Positions 34,832 to 43,606 of a DNA stretch of 59,478 nt are shown one piece after another. The position numbers and the translations under genes are program-made. Every line of letters starts with the position of its first letter. Within the stretch, counting starts at the first letter, position 1. This DNA is from JBGRQB01 sp041725875 (GTDB lineage Bacteria; Bacteroidota; Ignavibacteria; Ignavibacteriales; Melioribacteraceae): positions 1 through 59,478 of the forward strand of contig JBGRQB010000008.1 in NCBI GenBank assembly GCA_041725875.1, given 5' to 3'. The notes below the pieces were generated by a model, which did no database searches, had not been told where the DNA came from, and saw nothing but the letters and a program-made list of their open reading frames with translations.

Positions 34832-36643
34832 CTAATATCTTGCTATTTCGTAATTCTCTATTTTAAATCTCTGACTTGTTTCGGTGAGTTGGTTTGTGAG
34901 GTTAGTCAGCTCGTCGGCAGCCATTGCAATCTGTTCAACATTTGCAGCGGTGTCGTTTGCAACTATTTTAATTCCTTCCATATTTGAAGAAACCTGTTCA
35001 ATTGCAGCAGCTTGCTGTTCACTTGATTCAGCAACATTTGATACAATTGAAACTACATTTTCAGTACCTGAAATAATTTCACTAAGTGAATCACCTGCTT
35101 CGTTTGCTTTAGCTTTTCCTTCACTTACGGTACTTGTTCCTATTTTCATAGAATCAACTGCAGCGGAAGTATCGTTTTGAATTTGAGAAATAATTGTTTC
35201 AATCTCTTTTGTTGCAGAAGTTGTTCTGTCAGCAAGATTTCTTACTTCATCCGCAACAACGGCAAATCCTCTTCCCTGTTCGCCTGCTCTTGCAGCCTCA
35301 ATTGCAGCATTTAACGCAAGAAGATTTGTCTGATCTGCAATATCCTCAATAACAACAACAATATCGCCAATTTTGTCGCTGTTTTCGCCCAGACCTTTAA
35401 CTATTTCAGCCGAATCGGAAACAACTCCGGCAATTTTATTCATACTGCTTACTGTATCATTAACAATGTTACCGCCAAGTTTTGCAATTTCACCAGCTTT
35501 AAGAGAAACACCTTTTGCTTCATCAGCGCTGTTGTTGGTTTGAACAACTGTACCTGCAATTGACATAACAGCGTCGGCAACTTCAGATGCCTGAGAACTT
35601 TGCTCCTGAGCACCTGCAGCAATTGTTGAAGTTGATGCACTGATCTGACTTGCAGCAGAAGCAGTAGCTTCAACAGCGCTTTGTACTTCGGTAATCATTG
35701 TTTTAATATTTGTAACAACTCTGTTAAAACCATTGAATATCTGTCCTATTAAATCATCCTTTTCAGGAACTATTTTAACAGTCAAATCACCTGTTGCAAG
35801 TCTGTCCATTGCCCCAAGCATTTCTTCTGTTTTTTCAGATAAATATTTATTTTGTTTTTCAGATTCTTCAATTGCTATTTTTATTCTCTCTTCAACACTC
35901 TCTTTTTCTTTAATAAGATCGCATTGTGCCTGCATTATGTTTGATACCATTGTATTAAAACTTTCGGCTAGTTTACCAAGCTCATCGTCGGTTTTTATAT
36001 CAACCTGAACATCGGTATTTCCGTCGGCAACAAGCTGTGCTGCTTTTTCTATATCAAGCACAGGATTAATAATCCATCTTGACATTAAGTTTATTGCGAA
36101 GATAAACAACGTAATTGCAAAGCCGATAAACACTATCTGCCAAACCTGTAAAGTTGAAACTTTTGATGAAGATTCTTCTTCAAACATCTTTACGGCTTTG
36201 TTCATTTCCTGCAATAACTTAATGTTATTTGCCAGAATATAATCCAGACTCTGAGTGTCTGTGTGATTATCTATAACATTTTGAATTTTTGCTCTGAACG
36301 GAGTCCATAACCCCTGTACTCTTTCAAGCTGGTTTACAATATGATCAGATTTACAAGGTGGAAGATTTAGTGATTTATCTCCTGAGATTAACCCCTTTAA
36401 AGTTTTATCAAACAGATTAACTGTTTTAATTAATTCCGACTGATTCATTAATTCCTGAGTAACAGAAAGTGCTTCTTTTGTCATCTTCTGAGTAAGCATT
36501 CTCTGTTTCCCTGCCAAATTAATAACTACCCCGTCACTTGCCTGAGACTCGGTTGTCAAAAAAGTCTTCAAATTAATCCCGATAATAACCACCAAAAAAA
36601 TCAGTAATATTGCCCCTGTCTTCTTCTGAATTGAATTTAACAT
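34832..36643 (-). CDS. methyl-accepting chemotaxis protein with PilJ/NarX-like sensor domain
   Basis: A 603-residue chemoreceptor. A first membrane helix (about 10-28) precedes a periplasmic helical domain with VVINLAGKQRMLTQKMTKEAL, which matches the PilJ N-terminal family and the P-box of nitrate sensors of the NarX type. A second helix (about 168-190) is followed by a HAMP domain and a long cytoplasmic coiled coil with the tip DQTNLLALNAAIEAARAGEQ. PilJ-type receptors include the nitrate receptor McpN of Pseudomonas, so nitrate or nitrite is a reasonable ligand guess here, near nitrogen-oxide genes; this is inference. It is a single gene; no che genes are nearby. Confidence 0.9.
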   Translation of the reverse strand: MLNSIQKKTGAILLIFLVVIIGINLKTFLTTESQASDGVVINLAGKQRMLTQKMTKEALSVTQELMNQSELIKTVNLFDKTLKGLISGDKSLNLPPCKSDHIVNQLERVQGLWTPFRAKIQNVIDNHTDTQSLDYILANNIKLLQEMNKAVKMFEEESSSKVSTLQVWQIVFIGFAITLFIFAINLMSRWIINPVLDIEKAAQLVADGNTDVQVDIKTDDELGKLAESFNTMVSNIMQAQCDLIKEKESVEERIKIAIEESEKQNKYLSEKTEEMLGAMDRLATGDLTVKIVPEKDDLIGQIFNGFNRVVTNIKTMITEVQSAVEATASAASQISASTSTIAAGAQEQSSQASEVADAVMSIAGTVVQTNNSADEAKGVSLKAGEIAKLGGNIVNDTVSSMNKIAGVVSDSAEIVKGLGENSDKIGDIVVVIEDIADQTNLLALNAAIEAARAGEQGRGFAVVADEVRNLADRTTSATKEIETIISQIQNDTSAAVDSMKIGTSTVSEGKAKANEAGDSLSEIISGTENVVSIVSNVAESSEQQAAAIEQVSSNMEGIKIVANDTAANVEQIAMAADELTNLTNQLTETSQRFKIENYEIARY

Positions 36644-36826
36644 ACAACCTCAATAGGATTTATAATAAAAAACGTGGATCGCAATATAAGATAATTTAAC
36701 CTCAAATCAGAGTTAAATATCTTTAAAATATAGTAAATACCGGGCATTTCCCGACTTTTTGATTGATTGTTAGGAGATATATAGACATTTTTGTATTAAT
36801 TAATTTTCACTATAAAAATTTTTGCT

Positions 36827-37258
36827 ATGACAGTTATTTTTTCAAAGAAATGTGAGCTCGGGCTGCAGGCTGTTTTGTTTCTTTCCGCACAAAATCAGTC
36901 TATGCGTTTTAACGCATCCGAGATATCAAAGAACCTGAAAGTTCCAAAAGAATTTGTTTCAAAAGTTTTGCAGCTTCTTACTTACAAAGGAATTGTTGGT
37001 TCTCAAAAAGGTAAAAACGGCGGCTTTTTTCTGGCTAAGAAACCGGAAGACGTAAAATTGATTGAGATTGTAGAAGCCATTGACGGTTTGGATATGTTTA
37101 ACAATTGTGTACTTGGTTTTAAAGATTGCGGCTGCGGAAATCCTTGTCCCGTACATAACAAGTGGGGAAAATTGCGCGATAAAACCTTTAAAATGTTAAG
37201 TGAAGAAGACCTGGGGCAACTGCTTAAAAAAACTAAAAACAAGATAGACTCTTTATAA
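36827..37258 (+). CDS. Rrf2 family regulator with cluster-binding cysteines
   Basis: A 143-residue winged-helix regulator. The N-terminal half has MRFNASEISKNLKVPKEFVSKVLQLLTYKGIVGSQKGKNGGFFLAKK, the classical Rrf2 DNA-binding region. The effector loop CVLGFKDCGCGNPCPVH carries cysteines spaced like the 2Fe-2S/4Fe-4S ligands of IscR and NsrR. Because the next genes encode an HAO-like cytochrome and electron-transfer proteins, an NO-sensing NsrR-like role is more likely than iron-sulfur biogenesis control. A 9-base inverted repeat just downstream (37307-37328) is its likely operator. There is no good ribosome site before the ATG. Confidence 0.88.
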   Translation: MTVIFSKKCELGLQAVLFLSAQNQSMRFNASEISKNLKVPKEFVSKVLQLLTYKGIVGSQKGKNGGFFLAKKPEDVKLIEIVEAIDGLDMFNNCVLGFKDCGCGNPCPVHNKWGKLRDKTFKMLSEEDLGQLLKKTKNKIDSL

Positions 37259-37306
37259 TTTCAAGTTAATTTATATTGTATCTAAACTATTATAATATTA
37301 CTTTAT

Positions 37307-37328
37307 AATCAGAATAAAAATTCTGATT
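37307..37328. promoter_or_regulatory. 22-base palindrome before the polyferredoxin gene, probable Rrf2 operator
   Basis: Perfect nine-base arms AATCAGAAT and ATTCTGATT separated by AAAA, ending six bases before the polyferredoxin start codon. The location between the Rrf2 gene and its probable targets suggests an operator. It could also form an RNA hairpin that hides the start region. No T run follows, so it is not a terminator. Confidence 0.6.
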
Positions 37329-37334
37329 AGCGTG

Positions 37335-38426
37335 ATGAGTCTGAAGCCAAAAAATAGCGATACAATACAAAACCAGCGATTTTACATCCAGCTTGCATTT
37401 TCATTTTTGTGCATTTGGATCGGAATTGAGTTTTATTTTTTTCTGGAAGCATTGCAAACCCCTGCTGTTCTTGGGGAAATATACCGACCTCCGGGAGTTG
37501 AAGGTTTTCTGCCTATCAGTTCTCTGATGAACCTGATGTACTGGATTTATTCCGGAACAATTCATTCGTATCATCCTGCAGGATTGTTTATTTTAATTGC
37601 AATTATCCTGATGTCGTTTTTTGTGGGCAAATCATTTTGCAGCTGGTTTTGTCCCGTAGGATTTTTAAGTGAGCTTATTGGTGATTTTGGAGATAGAATT
37701 TCTCTAAAAATCTTCAAAACAAGAGTAAAACTTCCGAAATTCATCGATTTTCCTCTTAGAAGTGTAAAATATTTGTTGCTACTCTTTTTTGTGAATGTTA
37801 TCTTCTTTTCAATGAATGAGATGGCATTGAAAATATTTTTGGACGGAGATTATAATCTCATGTCCGATATTAAAATGTATTACTTCTTTGCAAACATTTC
37901 TCCGTTTGCAATCACGGTAATTTCCATATTATTTTTCCTCTCAATTGTTTTCCGAAATTTCTGGTGCAGGTATCTGTGTCCCTACGGAGCCCTGTTAGGT
38001 ATTTTCGGATTATTAAGTCCAACCAAAATTAAACGAAATGAGTCATCGTGTATAGATTGCACCAAGTGTGCAAAAATCTGTCCGTCATTCATAAAGGTGG
38101 ATAAAGTAAAAACCGTTATTTCGGATGAATGTGTATCTTGTTTTCAGTGCGTAGATGCCTGTCCGGTTAATGACACATTAAAAATATCGACTCCTTTGTC
38201 CGAAAATCAGGTGATAAAGAAAATGGTTCCGCTATTTTTAATTGTATTATTTTTACTTGTTACCGGAATTGGTATGTTAACGGACAACTGGCATAATAAA
38301 GTCAAGACTGACCGCTACAGAGAATTAATCAAAAATGTTGAATCTCTTGGTCATCCAACCAGCAGTGAAGATGTAAAGAATTTACAAAAACGAACTAATA
38401 CTAACTTTTCACCAATTAATAAATAA
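37335..38426 (+). CDS. membrane polyferredoxin, NapH/NosR/CcoG-like
   Basis: A 363-residue membrane protein with about five helices. FCSWFCPVGFLSELIGD and FWCRYLCPYGALLGIFGLLSP are the paired CxxxCP motifs of the NapH/NosR/RdxA group, followed by a ferredoxin domain with CIDCTKCAKICPSFIKV and CVSCFQCVDACPVNDTL. Another helix and a short tail complete it. It likely moves electrons from or to the membrane quinone pool or the cytoplasm and is first gene of the HAO-like operon. I chose the ATG at 37335; a GTG lies just before it. Whether it feeds the HAO-like protein or serves in its maturation cannot be decided. Confidence 0.85.
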   Translation: MSLKPKNSDTIQNQRFYIQLAFSFLCIWIGIEFYFFLEALQTPAVLGEIYRPPGVEGFLPISSLMNLMYWIYSGTIHSYHPAGLFILIAIILMSFFVGKSFCSWFCPVGFLSELIGDFGDRISLKIFKTRVKLPKFIDFPLRSVKYLLLLFFVNVIFFSMNEMALKIFLDGDYNLMSDIKMYYFFANISPFAITVISILFFLSIVFRNFWCRYLCPYGALLGIFGLLSPTKIKRNESSCIDCTKCAKICPSFIKVDKVKTVISDECVSCFQCVDACPVNDTLKISTPLSENQVIKKMVPLFLIVLFLLVTGIGMLTDNWHNKVKTDRYRELIKNVESLGHPTSSEDVKNLQKRTNTNFSPINK

Positions 38427-38451
38427 TATACTTAATAATGTGAGGAACATA

Positions 38452-39783
38452 ATGAGTAAAAGAGTCACATTGGTTTTATTAATTAGCCTTTTCGGACTTT
38501 TTAGTCTTGTACCAGCTCAACGTTATGAAGGCAAGGATGCCGGAAAATGTATGACCTGTCACAAAGAAAAAAGTCCAGGTCTTTACAAACAATGGCATGG
38601 TTCTATGCACGCAGAGCACAATGTTACTTGTTTGGATTGCCATATTGCTGAAAGCAGCGATAAAGATGCTTTCAAACATGAAGGAGTTTACATTGCTACT
38701 TTGGTAACACCAAAAGATTGCGGTAAATGTCACGAAAAAGAAGCAATGGAAGTTCAGAGTTCTTATCACGCCACAGCAGGTGAAATTCTTGAATCAAAAG
38801 ATGCTTACCTTGCACATGTTGCCGGTGGTGAACCTGTTGTAATTATGGGTTGCGAAAGCTGCCACGGCGGTAAAGTAATTATCGATGAAAAATCTCCTAA
38901 CAAATTATCAATGAAAAGCTGGCCAAATTCCGGTATAGGAAGATTAAATCCTGACGGATCAAAAGGTGCTTGCGTTGCTTGTCATACAAGACATTCATTC
39001 TCAAAAGCACAGGCAAGACAACCAGAATCTTGTTCAAAATGTCACCTTGGTCCTGATCATCCTCAAAAAGAAATTTATGAAGAAAGTAAACATGGTAATG
39101 CTTACTACACTAACATCGATCAGATGAATTTAAAATCTGACAGCTGGGTTGTTGGTGTTGATTATTATGAAGCTCCTACATGTGCTACTTGTCATATGTC
39201 AGCAACAAAACGCCAGAAAATTACGCACGATGTTGGTCAAAGGTTGCAATGGACTTTAAGACCTCCTATTTCCAAAAAGAAAAAGAATTTTGCGCAGAAG
39301 CGTAAAAATATGGAAGATGTTTGTGTAGCTTGTCACGGTACAAGATTTACAGATGGTCACTTCTATCAGTATGACGCATTTGTTGAAATGTACAACGAAA
39401 AATTTGCTAAACCTGCTACAAAAATTATCAACCTTATTAAGAAGAAAAAACTTCTTAAGAGTCCGGCAGCATTTGGTAACGAAGTTGAATGGTTATATTG
39501 GGAATTATGGCATCACGAAGGTCGCCGCGCTCGTCACGGTGCAGCTATGATGGGTCCTGATTACGCCTGGTGGCACGGTATTTACGATGTTGCACACAAC
39601 TTCTACTTCAAGTTTATACCTGAAGCACAGCATTTGGGTGACAAAGATGTTAATACTTTAATTGAAGAAATACTTAATACTCCAATGCACAAATGGATTA
39701 AAGAAAGTTCAAAAGAATTAAAAGGAAAAATCCGTAAAGGAACACACAAACAAATTTATAAAAATTTATTTGGTAAAAAATAG
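38452..39783 (+). CDS. octaheme HAO-like cytochrome c (hydroxylamine oxidoreductase family)
   Basis: A 443-residue periplasmic cytochrome with a signal peptide ending in LVPAQ. It has exactly eight CXXCH sites (CMTCH, CLDCH, CGKCH, CESCH, CVACH, CSKCH, CATCH, CVACH) and a C-terminal helical domain with WELWHHEGRRARHGAAMMGPDYAWWHGIYDVAHNF, the signature of the HAO family. HAO oxidises hydroxylamine; related reductive proteins make ammonium or NO from nitrite. The C-terminal tyrosine that crosslinks to heme P460 decides the direction; a tyrosine is present in GPDY, but I cannot align it safely. The ATG at 38452 has GAGG upstream. No ammonia monooxygenase is nearby, so reduction fits best. Confidence 0.9.
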   Translation: MSKRVTLVLLISLFGLFSLVPAQRYEGKDAGKCMTCHKEKSPGLYKQWHGSMHAEHNVTCLDCHIAESSDKDAFKHEGVYIATLVTPKDCGKCHEKEAMEVQSSYHATAGEILESKDAYLAHVAGGEPVVIMGCESCHGGKVIIDEKSPNKLSMKSWPNSGIGRLNPDGSKGACVACHTRHSFSKAQARQPESCSKCHLGPDHPQKEIYEESKHGNAYYTNIDQMNLKSDSWVVGVDYYEAPTCATCHMSATKRQKITHDVGQRLQWTLRPPISKKKKNFAQKRKNMEDVCVACHGTRFTDGHFYQYDAFVEMYNEKFAKPATKIINLIKKKKLLKSPAAFGNEVEWLYWELWHHEGRRARHGAAMMGPDYAWWHGIYDVAHNFYFKFIPEAQHLGDKDVNTLIEEILNTPMHKWIKESSKELKGKIRKGTHKQIYKNLFGKK

Positions 39784-39793
39784 GTGGTAAGAA

Positions 39794-41284
39794 ATGAAGG
39801 ATAAATACTTCAAATTTCTACTTGCAGTCTCTGTTAACAGGATTGGTAAAACAGGAATGATTCTTACCACATCGGCCTTTATTACCTTTATTGTACTTGA
39901 AATTCCGCGTCTGATGGGAATTTTAACAAATGCATATTTTGGTTTGATTACCTATTTATTATTGCCGACTCTCTTCTTCATCGGGTTGGCTTTAATTCCT
40001 TTTGGATGGTGGAAATACAAAAAAACTACAGGTAAATCTTTCGAAGATCTTGCCAATACACAGTTTGAGGAAAATGAACTATCAGAATCAAAACTTGGTT
40101 CCGGCATATTCAGAACAATTGCAATTTTAACAATTGTAAATGTTTTGTTTTTGAGTTTTGCAAGTTTCAGAACTCTTAAGTTTATGGATGGAGCAGAATT
40201 TTGCGGAACCGCCTGCCACAGTGTAATGAACCCGGAATGGGTTACTTACCAGCAATCGCCTCACGCCAGGGTTGACTGTGTTGAATGTCACGTTGGTGAA
40301 GGTGTTGACGCACTTGTAGCTTCAAAGCTTAACGGCGCCTGGCAGATGATCTCCGTAACTTTTGATTTGCTGGAAAGACCAATTCCAACACCGGTTCATA
40401 ATCTTCGTCCGGCAAGAGAAACCTGCGAAAAATGTCACTGGCCTGACAAGTTTTACGGTACAAAGCTGAAAACATTTGCCAGATACAAAAAGGATGAGAA
40501 AAATACCCCGTCTTACACCACTCTTAACCTGAAAATTGACACAGGTAAAAAAGTGGGAAGTTCCGGTATTCACTGGCATGTATCTGACAAAAATGAAGTA
40601 CGATATGCTTCTGCCGATTATCAAAGAAGCGAAATGGTTTGGGTTGAATCAAAACAACAAAACGGATCAATAAAACGGTTTACAAATAAAAATCTTTTAG
40701 CCGGAAAATCTGAAATTCAGGAAGCCAGAAAAATGGATTGTATAGATTGTCATAATCGTGCAACTCATATTTACGAAGAGCCTGAAAAAGCGATTGATAC
40801 AAGAATTCATTCCGGACTTATAGACAAATCCCTCCCGTTTATAAAACGTGAAGGACATTACGCAATCACCAAAAATTATGTGGATAAAGAAACCGCAAAT
40901 AATTTAATTGCTAACTATATTGAAAGATTTTACCGAAATAATTATCCAAATATTGCCAACTCCAAAGAAAACGAGATAGCAAATTCAGTTAAAGCACTTC
41001 AGGATATTTATCACCGAAACATTCATCCTGAAATGAAGATTGAATGGGGCAGTTATCCCAATCATATCGGTCACGACAACAACAGAGGCTGTTTCAGATG
41101 CCATAATCAGAATATGGTTGATGAAGCCGGAACGGCAATCCGGTACGACTGCACTCTTTGTCATTCAATTCTTGCATATGATTCAGAAGAAGCATTCAAA
41201 TATCTTAAACCGGTTAACAAAAAAGATATAGATTATCATATGCATAAAGAACTAAAACACGAGTTTTTAAACTCTGTGAAATAA
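39794..41284 (+). CDS. six-heme NapC/NirT-like membrane cytochrome c
   Basis: A 496-residue membrane-bound multiheme cytochrome. Three N-terminal hydrophobic segments (about 20-41, 47-67, 108-128) are followed by heme sites: CGTACH (CX3CH, unusual), CVECH, CEKCH, CIDCH, CFRCH and CTLCH. FCGTACHSVMNPEWVTYQQSPH and VDCVECHVGEG are typical of the NapC/NirT group of quinol dehydrogenases. It should oxidise menaquinol and pass electrons to the HAO-like protein encoded ten bases upstream. The long C-terminal part with two more hemes exceeds classic tetraheme NapC. A terminator follows, so it ends this transcript. Confidence 0.88.
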   Translation: MKDKYFKFLLAVSVNRIGKTGMILTTSAFITFIVLEIPRLMGILTNAYFGLITYLLLPTLFFIGLALIPFGWWKYKKTTGKSFEDLANTQFEENELSESKLGSGIFRTIAILTIVNVLFLSFASFRTLKFMDGAEFCGTACHSVMNPEWVTYQQSPHARVDCVECHVGEGVDALVASKLNGAWQMISVTFDLLERPIPTPVHNLRPARETCEKCHWPDKFYGTKLKTFARYKKDEKNTPSYTTLNLKIDTGKKVGSSGIHWHVSDKNEVRYASADYQRSEMVWVESKQQNGSIKRFTNKNLLAGKSEIQEARKMDCIDCHNRATHIYEEPEKAIDTRIHSGLIDKSLPFIKREGHYAITKNYVDKETANNLIANYIERFYRNNYPNIANSKENEIANSVKALQDIYHRNIHPEMKIEWGSYPNHIGHDNNRGCFRCHNQNMVDEAGTAIRYDCTLCHSILAYDSEEAFKYLKPVNKKDIDYHMHKELKHEFLNSVK

Positions 41285-41290
41285 ATTTTA

Positions 41291-41318
41291 AGGAGCGTTA
41301 ACGCGCTCCTTTCTTTCT
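41291..41318 (+). terminator. terminator after the NapC-like gene
   Basis: Stem AGGAGCG/CGCTCCT (41291-41297 and 41304-41310) with a six-base loop and a T-rich tail. It lies seven bases after the NapC-like stop and separates the porin gene from the upstream operon, so the porin probably has partial read-through or its own promoter. Confidence 0.85.
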
Positions 41319-41338
41319 TTAACTAACTTGGGATTAAA

Positions 41339-42532
41339 ATGAAAAAAATATTGTTACCAATTTTACTAGTAGTATTATGCTCACTTACTTTGGCTCAGAC
41401 AAAAGTAGAGGTGAAGGCACAGATCAGACCCAGACTTGAAGTAGACGGGAAAGATTTTAACTCAGACACCGACGCTTCAACATTTACAGCTATGAGAACA
41501 AGATTGGGTGTAAAATTTACAAATGGTAATATCATTGGTTTTATTCAGGCCCAGGATACAAGAATTTGGGGGACTGAACCAAGTACTTTATCATCAACCA
41601 GCAACCTTGATCTGCACCAGGCTTATGTAATTATTAAAGGTCTTGGATGTGGAAAATGGGATGTAAAAATTGGTAGAATGGAAGCTGCTTACGGTCCGCA
41701 AAGACTTGTTGGATCTGTTGGCTGGCATAATGTTGGTCGTAGTTTTGACGGTGCAGTTCTGAAATTAAACGGCTGCAAATTCAGCTTCGATCTTTTTGGT
41801 TATCAGGAAGTTGAAAATATGGCTTTCGGCGATAACACAGATCAATATTTTGCAGGATTTTACGGTAATTGGGCTGTATCCAAAAAATATAAAATCCAGC
41901 CATTTGTATTATGGGAGAGAGCAATTCAGAAAACTTTAAGCAGATTTACAACCGGTTTGTATGTAAAAGGTAAAGCCGGAGCATTATCTCACGAACTGGA
42001 ATTTGCTTATCAGGCAGGTGATAATAATGGTCTTGATGTATCAGCAATGATGGCTGCTGCCAACTTTAATTTTACATTCAAAGGCAAAGCAAAACCAACA
42101 CTGTCTGCAGGTATTGATTATCTAACCGGTGATGATAACCCTGGTGATGATGAATACAAAGTTTTCAGTACATTATACGCAACAAACCATAAATACTACG
42201 GTTTTATGGATTATTTTCTTAATATCCCTACTCATACGATGGGATTAGGACTTACAGACATACACGGAAAATTTTCTGTTATGCCTAGTAAAAAGCTTGC
42301 ACTAAAAGCTGCGTTCCATGTATTTAGCTCAACAGAAGATTATACCCTTAATTCCGGTTCAACTTCAAACAGTTTTGGTTCAGAGCTTGATATTACCTGT
42401 GTTTACAAATACAATAAAAATCTGACTGTACAAGGCGGATTTTCATTCTTTAATCCAGGTGATATATTTGAAGAAACAAAAGGGAAAGATAACGCATATT
42501 GGGCTTATTTAATGACTGTAGTTAATTTCTGA
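41339..42532 (+). CDS. outer-membrane beta-barrel protein (alginate-export/porin type)
   Basis: A 397-residue protein with a signal peptide (LLPILLVVLCSLTLAQT) and repeated amphipathic strands with aromatic girdles, ending in an aromatic residue (YLMTVVNF), as expected for BAM substrates. VKAQIRPRLEVDGKDFNSDTDASTFTAMRTRLGVKFTNGNIIGFIQAQDTRIWG resembles the start of the alginate-export barrel family; DLHQAYVIIKGLGCGKWDVKIGRMEAAYGPQRLVGSVGW is also typical. Such barrels act as channels. Its position behind the HAO/NapC genes suggests it might let nitrite or other anions into the periplasm, but this is weak inference. Confidence 0.82.
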   Translation: MKKILLPILLVVLCSLTLAQTKVEVKAQIRPRLEVDGKDFNSDTDASTFTAMRTRLGVKFTNGNIIGFIQAQDTRIWGTEPSTLSSTSNLDLHQAYVIIKGLGCGKWDVKIGRMEAAYGPQRLVGSVGWHNVGRSFDGAVLKLNGCKFSFDLFGYQEVENMAFGDNTDQYFAGFYGNWAVSKKYKIQPFVLWERAIQKTLSRFTTGLYVKGKAGALSHELEFAYQAGDNNGLDVSAMMAAANFNFTFKGKAKPTLSAGIDYLTGDDNPGDDEYKVFSTLYATNHKYYGFMDYFLNIPTHTMGLGLTDIHGKFSVMPSKKLALKAAFHVFSSTEDYTLNSGSTSNSFGSELDITCVYKYNKNLTVQGGFSFFNPGDIFEETKGKDNAYWAYLMTVVNF

Positions 42533-42540
42533 TAATAAAG

Positions 42541-42580
42541 CTATCGGGATAGCGACCCTCGGTTAAGCCGGGGGTTTTTA
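42541..42580 (+). terminator. terminator of the porin gene
   Basis: Stem CCCTCGG/CCGGGGG (42556-42562 and 42568-42574, one G-T pair) with a five-base loop and TTTTTATTTTT tail. A small extra hairpin CTATC-GG-GATAG (42541-42552) precedes it. Confidence 0.88.
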
Positions 42581-42597
42581 TTTTTAAAGAGGTAAAA

Positions 42598-43437
42598 TTA
42601 AATTTGCCAGATAGAACATTCCAGCCAGCCGTCTTCCTCATTAGGAAAGTATTTATTTTCGCCGGTTCTTAACTTTTCGGCATTTGTAAGATTATCTTTC
42701 TGCAGAAGTTTTGCATCCAGTTTATCCATCATATTTGAGAGAACCGGACCGGTAAAAAAACTGGCTTTTGATTTATCAAAATTTGATGTTTCAATAAACT
42801 TTGCAGGTATCTCTTTTCTCTCCGGTGAAAGCTGATCCGCCGGAAGCATATATTCAAAGATAAATGTGTTATTCTTATTCTTCGATTTGAAACTGGCCAC
42901 CATTTTTTCAAGTTCACACTGCGATAAGTAGTAACTCACTCCTTCAAGTAATATTATACAGGGAAGATCATTATAATACTCATTAAGCAGATTGTGCATA
43001 AACTCAAGTATTGGTGTTGAAGTAAAATCAGCGGTTATACATTTTATTTTTTCAGCAAAATCAGGATAATGAACATCATAAAGCTCTTTTTTTTCATCCA
43101 TTCCGGAAACATCAATTTCAAGAATTTTATTTATTCTGCCAGAGTATTTCTGCACAAGTTCAAGAGATAAAGGAGATTTTCCGGCAGCTAAAATTATAAT
43201 AAGATGTTCCTGTTCCGATTTGGCGAGCTGATTTTTGATATAATTTTCAACTATAAATCCGCGATTTATAAAAACTTCATCAAAATAGTGGCAAATTGAA
43301 TTGTATTCGCTTTTTATTTCTTCTGCAGCACTTAAATCAAGATGAGTCAAATATTCACGGAATTTATCCCCGGTGTAATATTTTGAACGCCATTCTAAAA
43401 ATAATGCTGATTTTGGATCTAATTTAATCTTTTCCAT
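42598..43437 (-). CDS. LCM-type class I methyltransferase
   Basis: A 279-residue SAM-dependent methyltransferase of the leucine carboxyl methyltransferase/PPM family. Visible blocks are SALFLEWRSKYYTGDKF near the start, LIIILAAGKSPLSLELVQ (SAM-binding loop region, with AAG where DlG.Dt is common), RINKILEIDVSGM with the acidic residue after strand 2, and CIILLEGVSYYLSQCELEKMV, the usual E.v..YL block. The start ATG at 43437 follows AAGG; an in-frame TTG at 43452 is less likely. The substrate is unknown; such proteins also methylate small polyketides. It converges on the porin gene. Confidence 0.75.
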   Translation of the reverse strand: MEKIKLDPKSALFLEWRSKYYTGDKFREYLTHLDLSAAEEIKSEYNSICHYFDEVFINRGFIVENYIKNQLAKSEQEHLIIILAAGKSPLSLELVQKYSGRINKILEIDVSGMDEKKELYDVHYPDFAEKIKCITADFTSTPILEFMHNLLNEYYNDLPCIILLEGVSYYLSQCELEKMVASFKSKNKNNTFIFEYMLPADQLSPERKEIPAKFIETSNFDKSKASFFTGPVLSNMMDKLDAKLLQKDNLTNAEKLRTGENKYFPNEEDGWLECSIWQI

Positions 43438-43496
43438 CTTACCTTGTTTCAAGCGAATAATATGTAGAGTACTAAAATTTTAATTAAGATGATAGT

Positions 43497-43526
43497 AAAA
43501 AGTTTTAATCTCCAGAGATTAAAACT
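43497..43526 (-). terminator. long perfect hairpin terminator after the YjiK-like gene
   Basis: Two perfect 12-base arms (43501-43512 and 43515-43526, core TTTAATCTC/GAGATTAAA) with only two bases between them. On the minus strand a run of Ts follows, and it lies about 80 bases past the YjiK-like stop codon. Confidence 0.75.
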
Positions 43527-43606
43527 GCAGACCGGAACAATAAATAAGACTAATTTCACGCAAAATAGTTGCGCTGGTTTTACATTTTTATGTGAAAAAT
43601 GTTTCC

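Noticed and set aside
36741..36753. CGGG-N5-CCCG hairpin before the Rrf2 gene as a terminator or operator
   Set aside because: Only four-base arms; too weak to call, although Ts follow.
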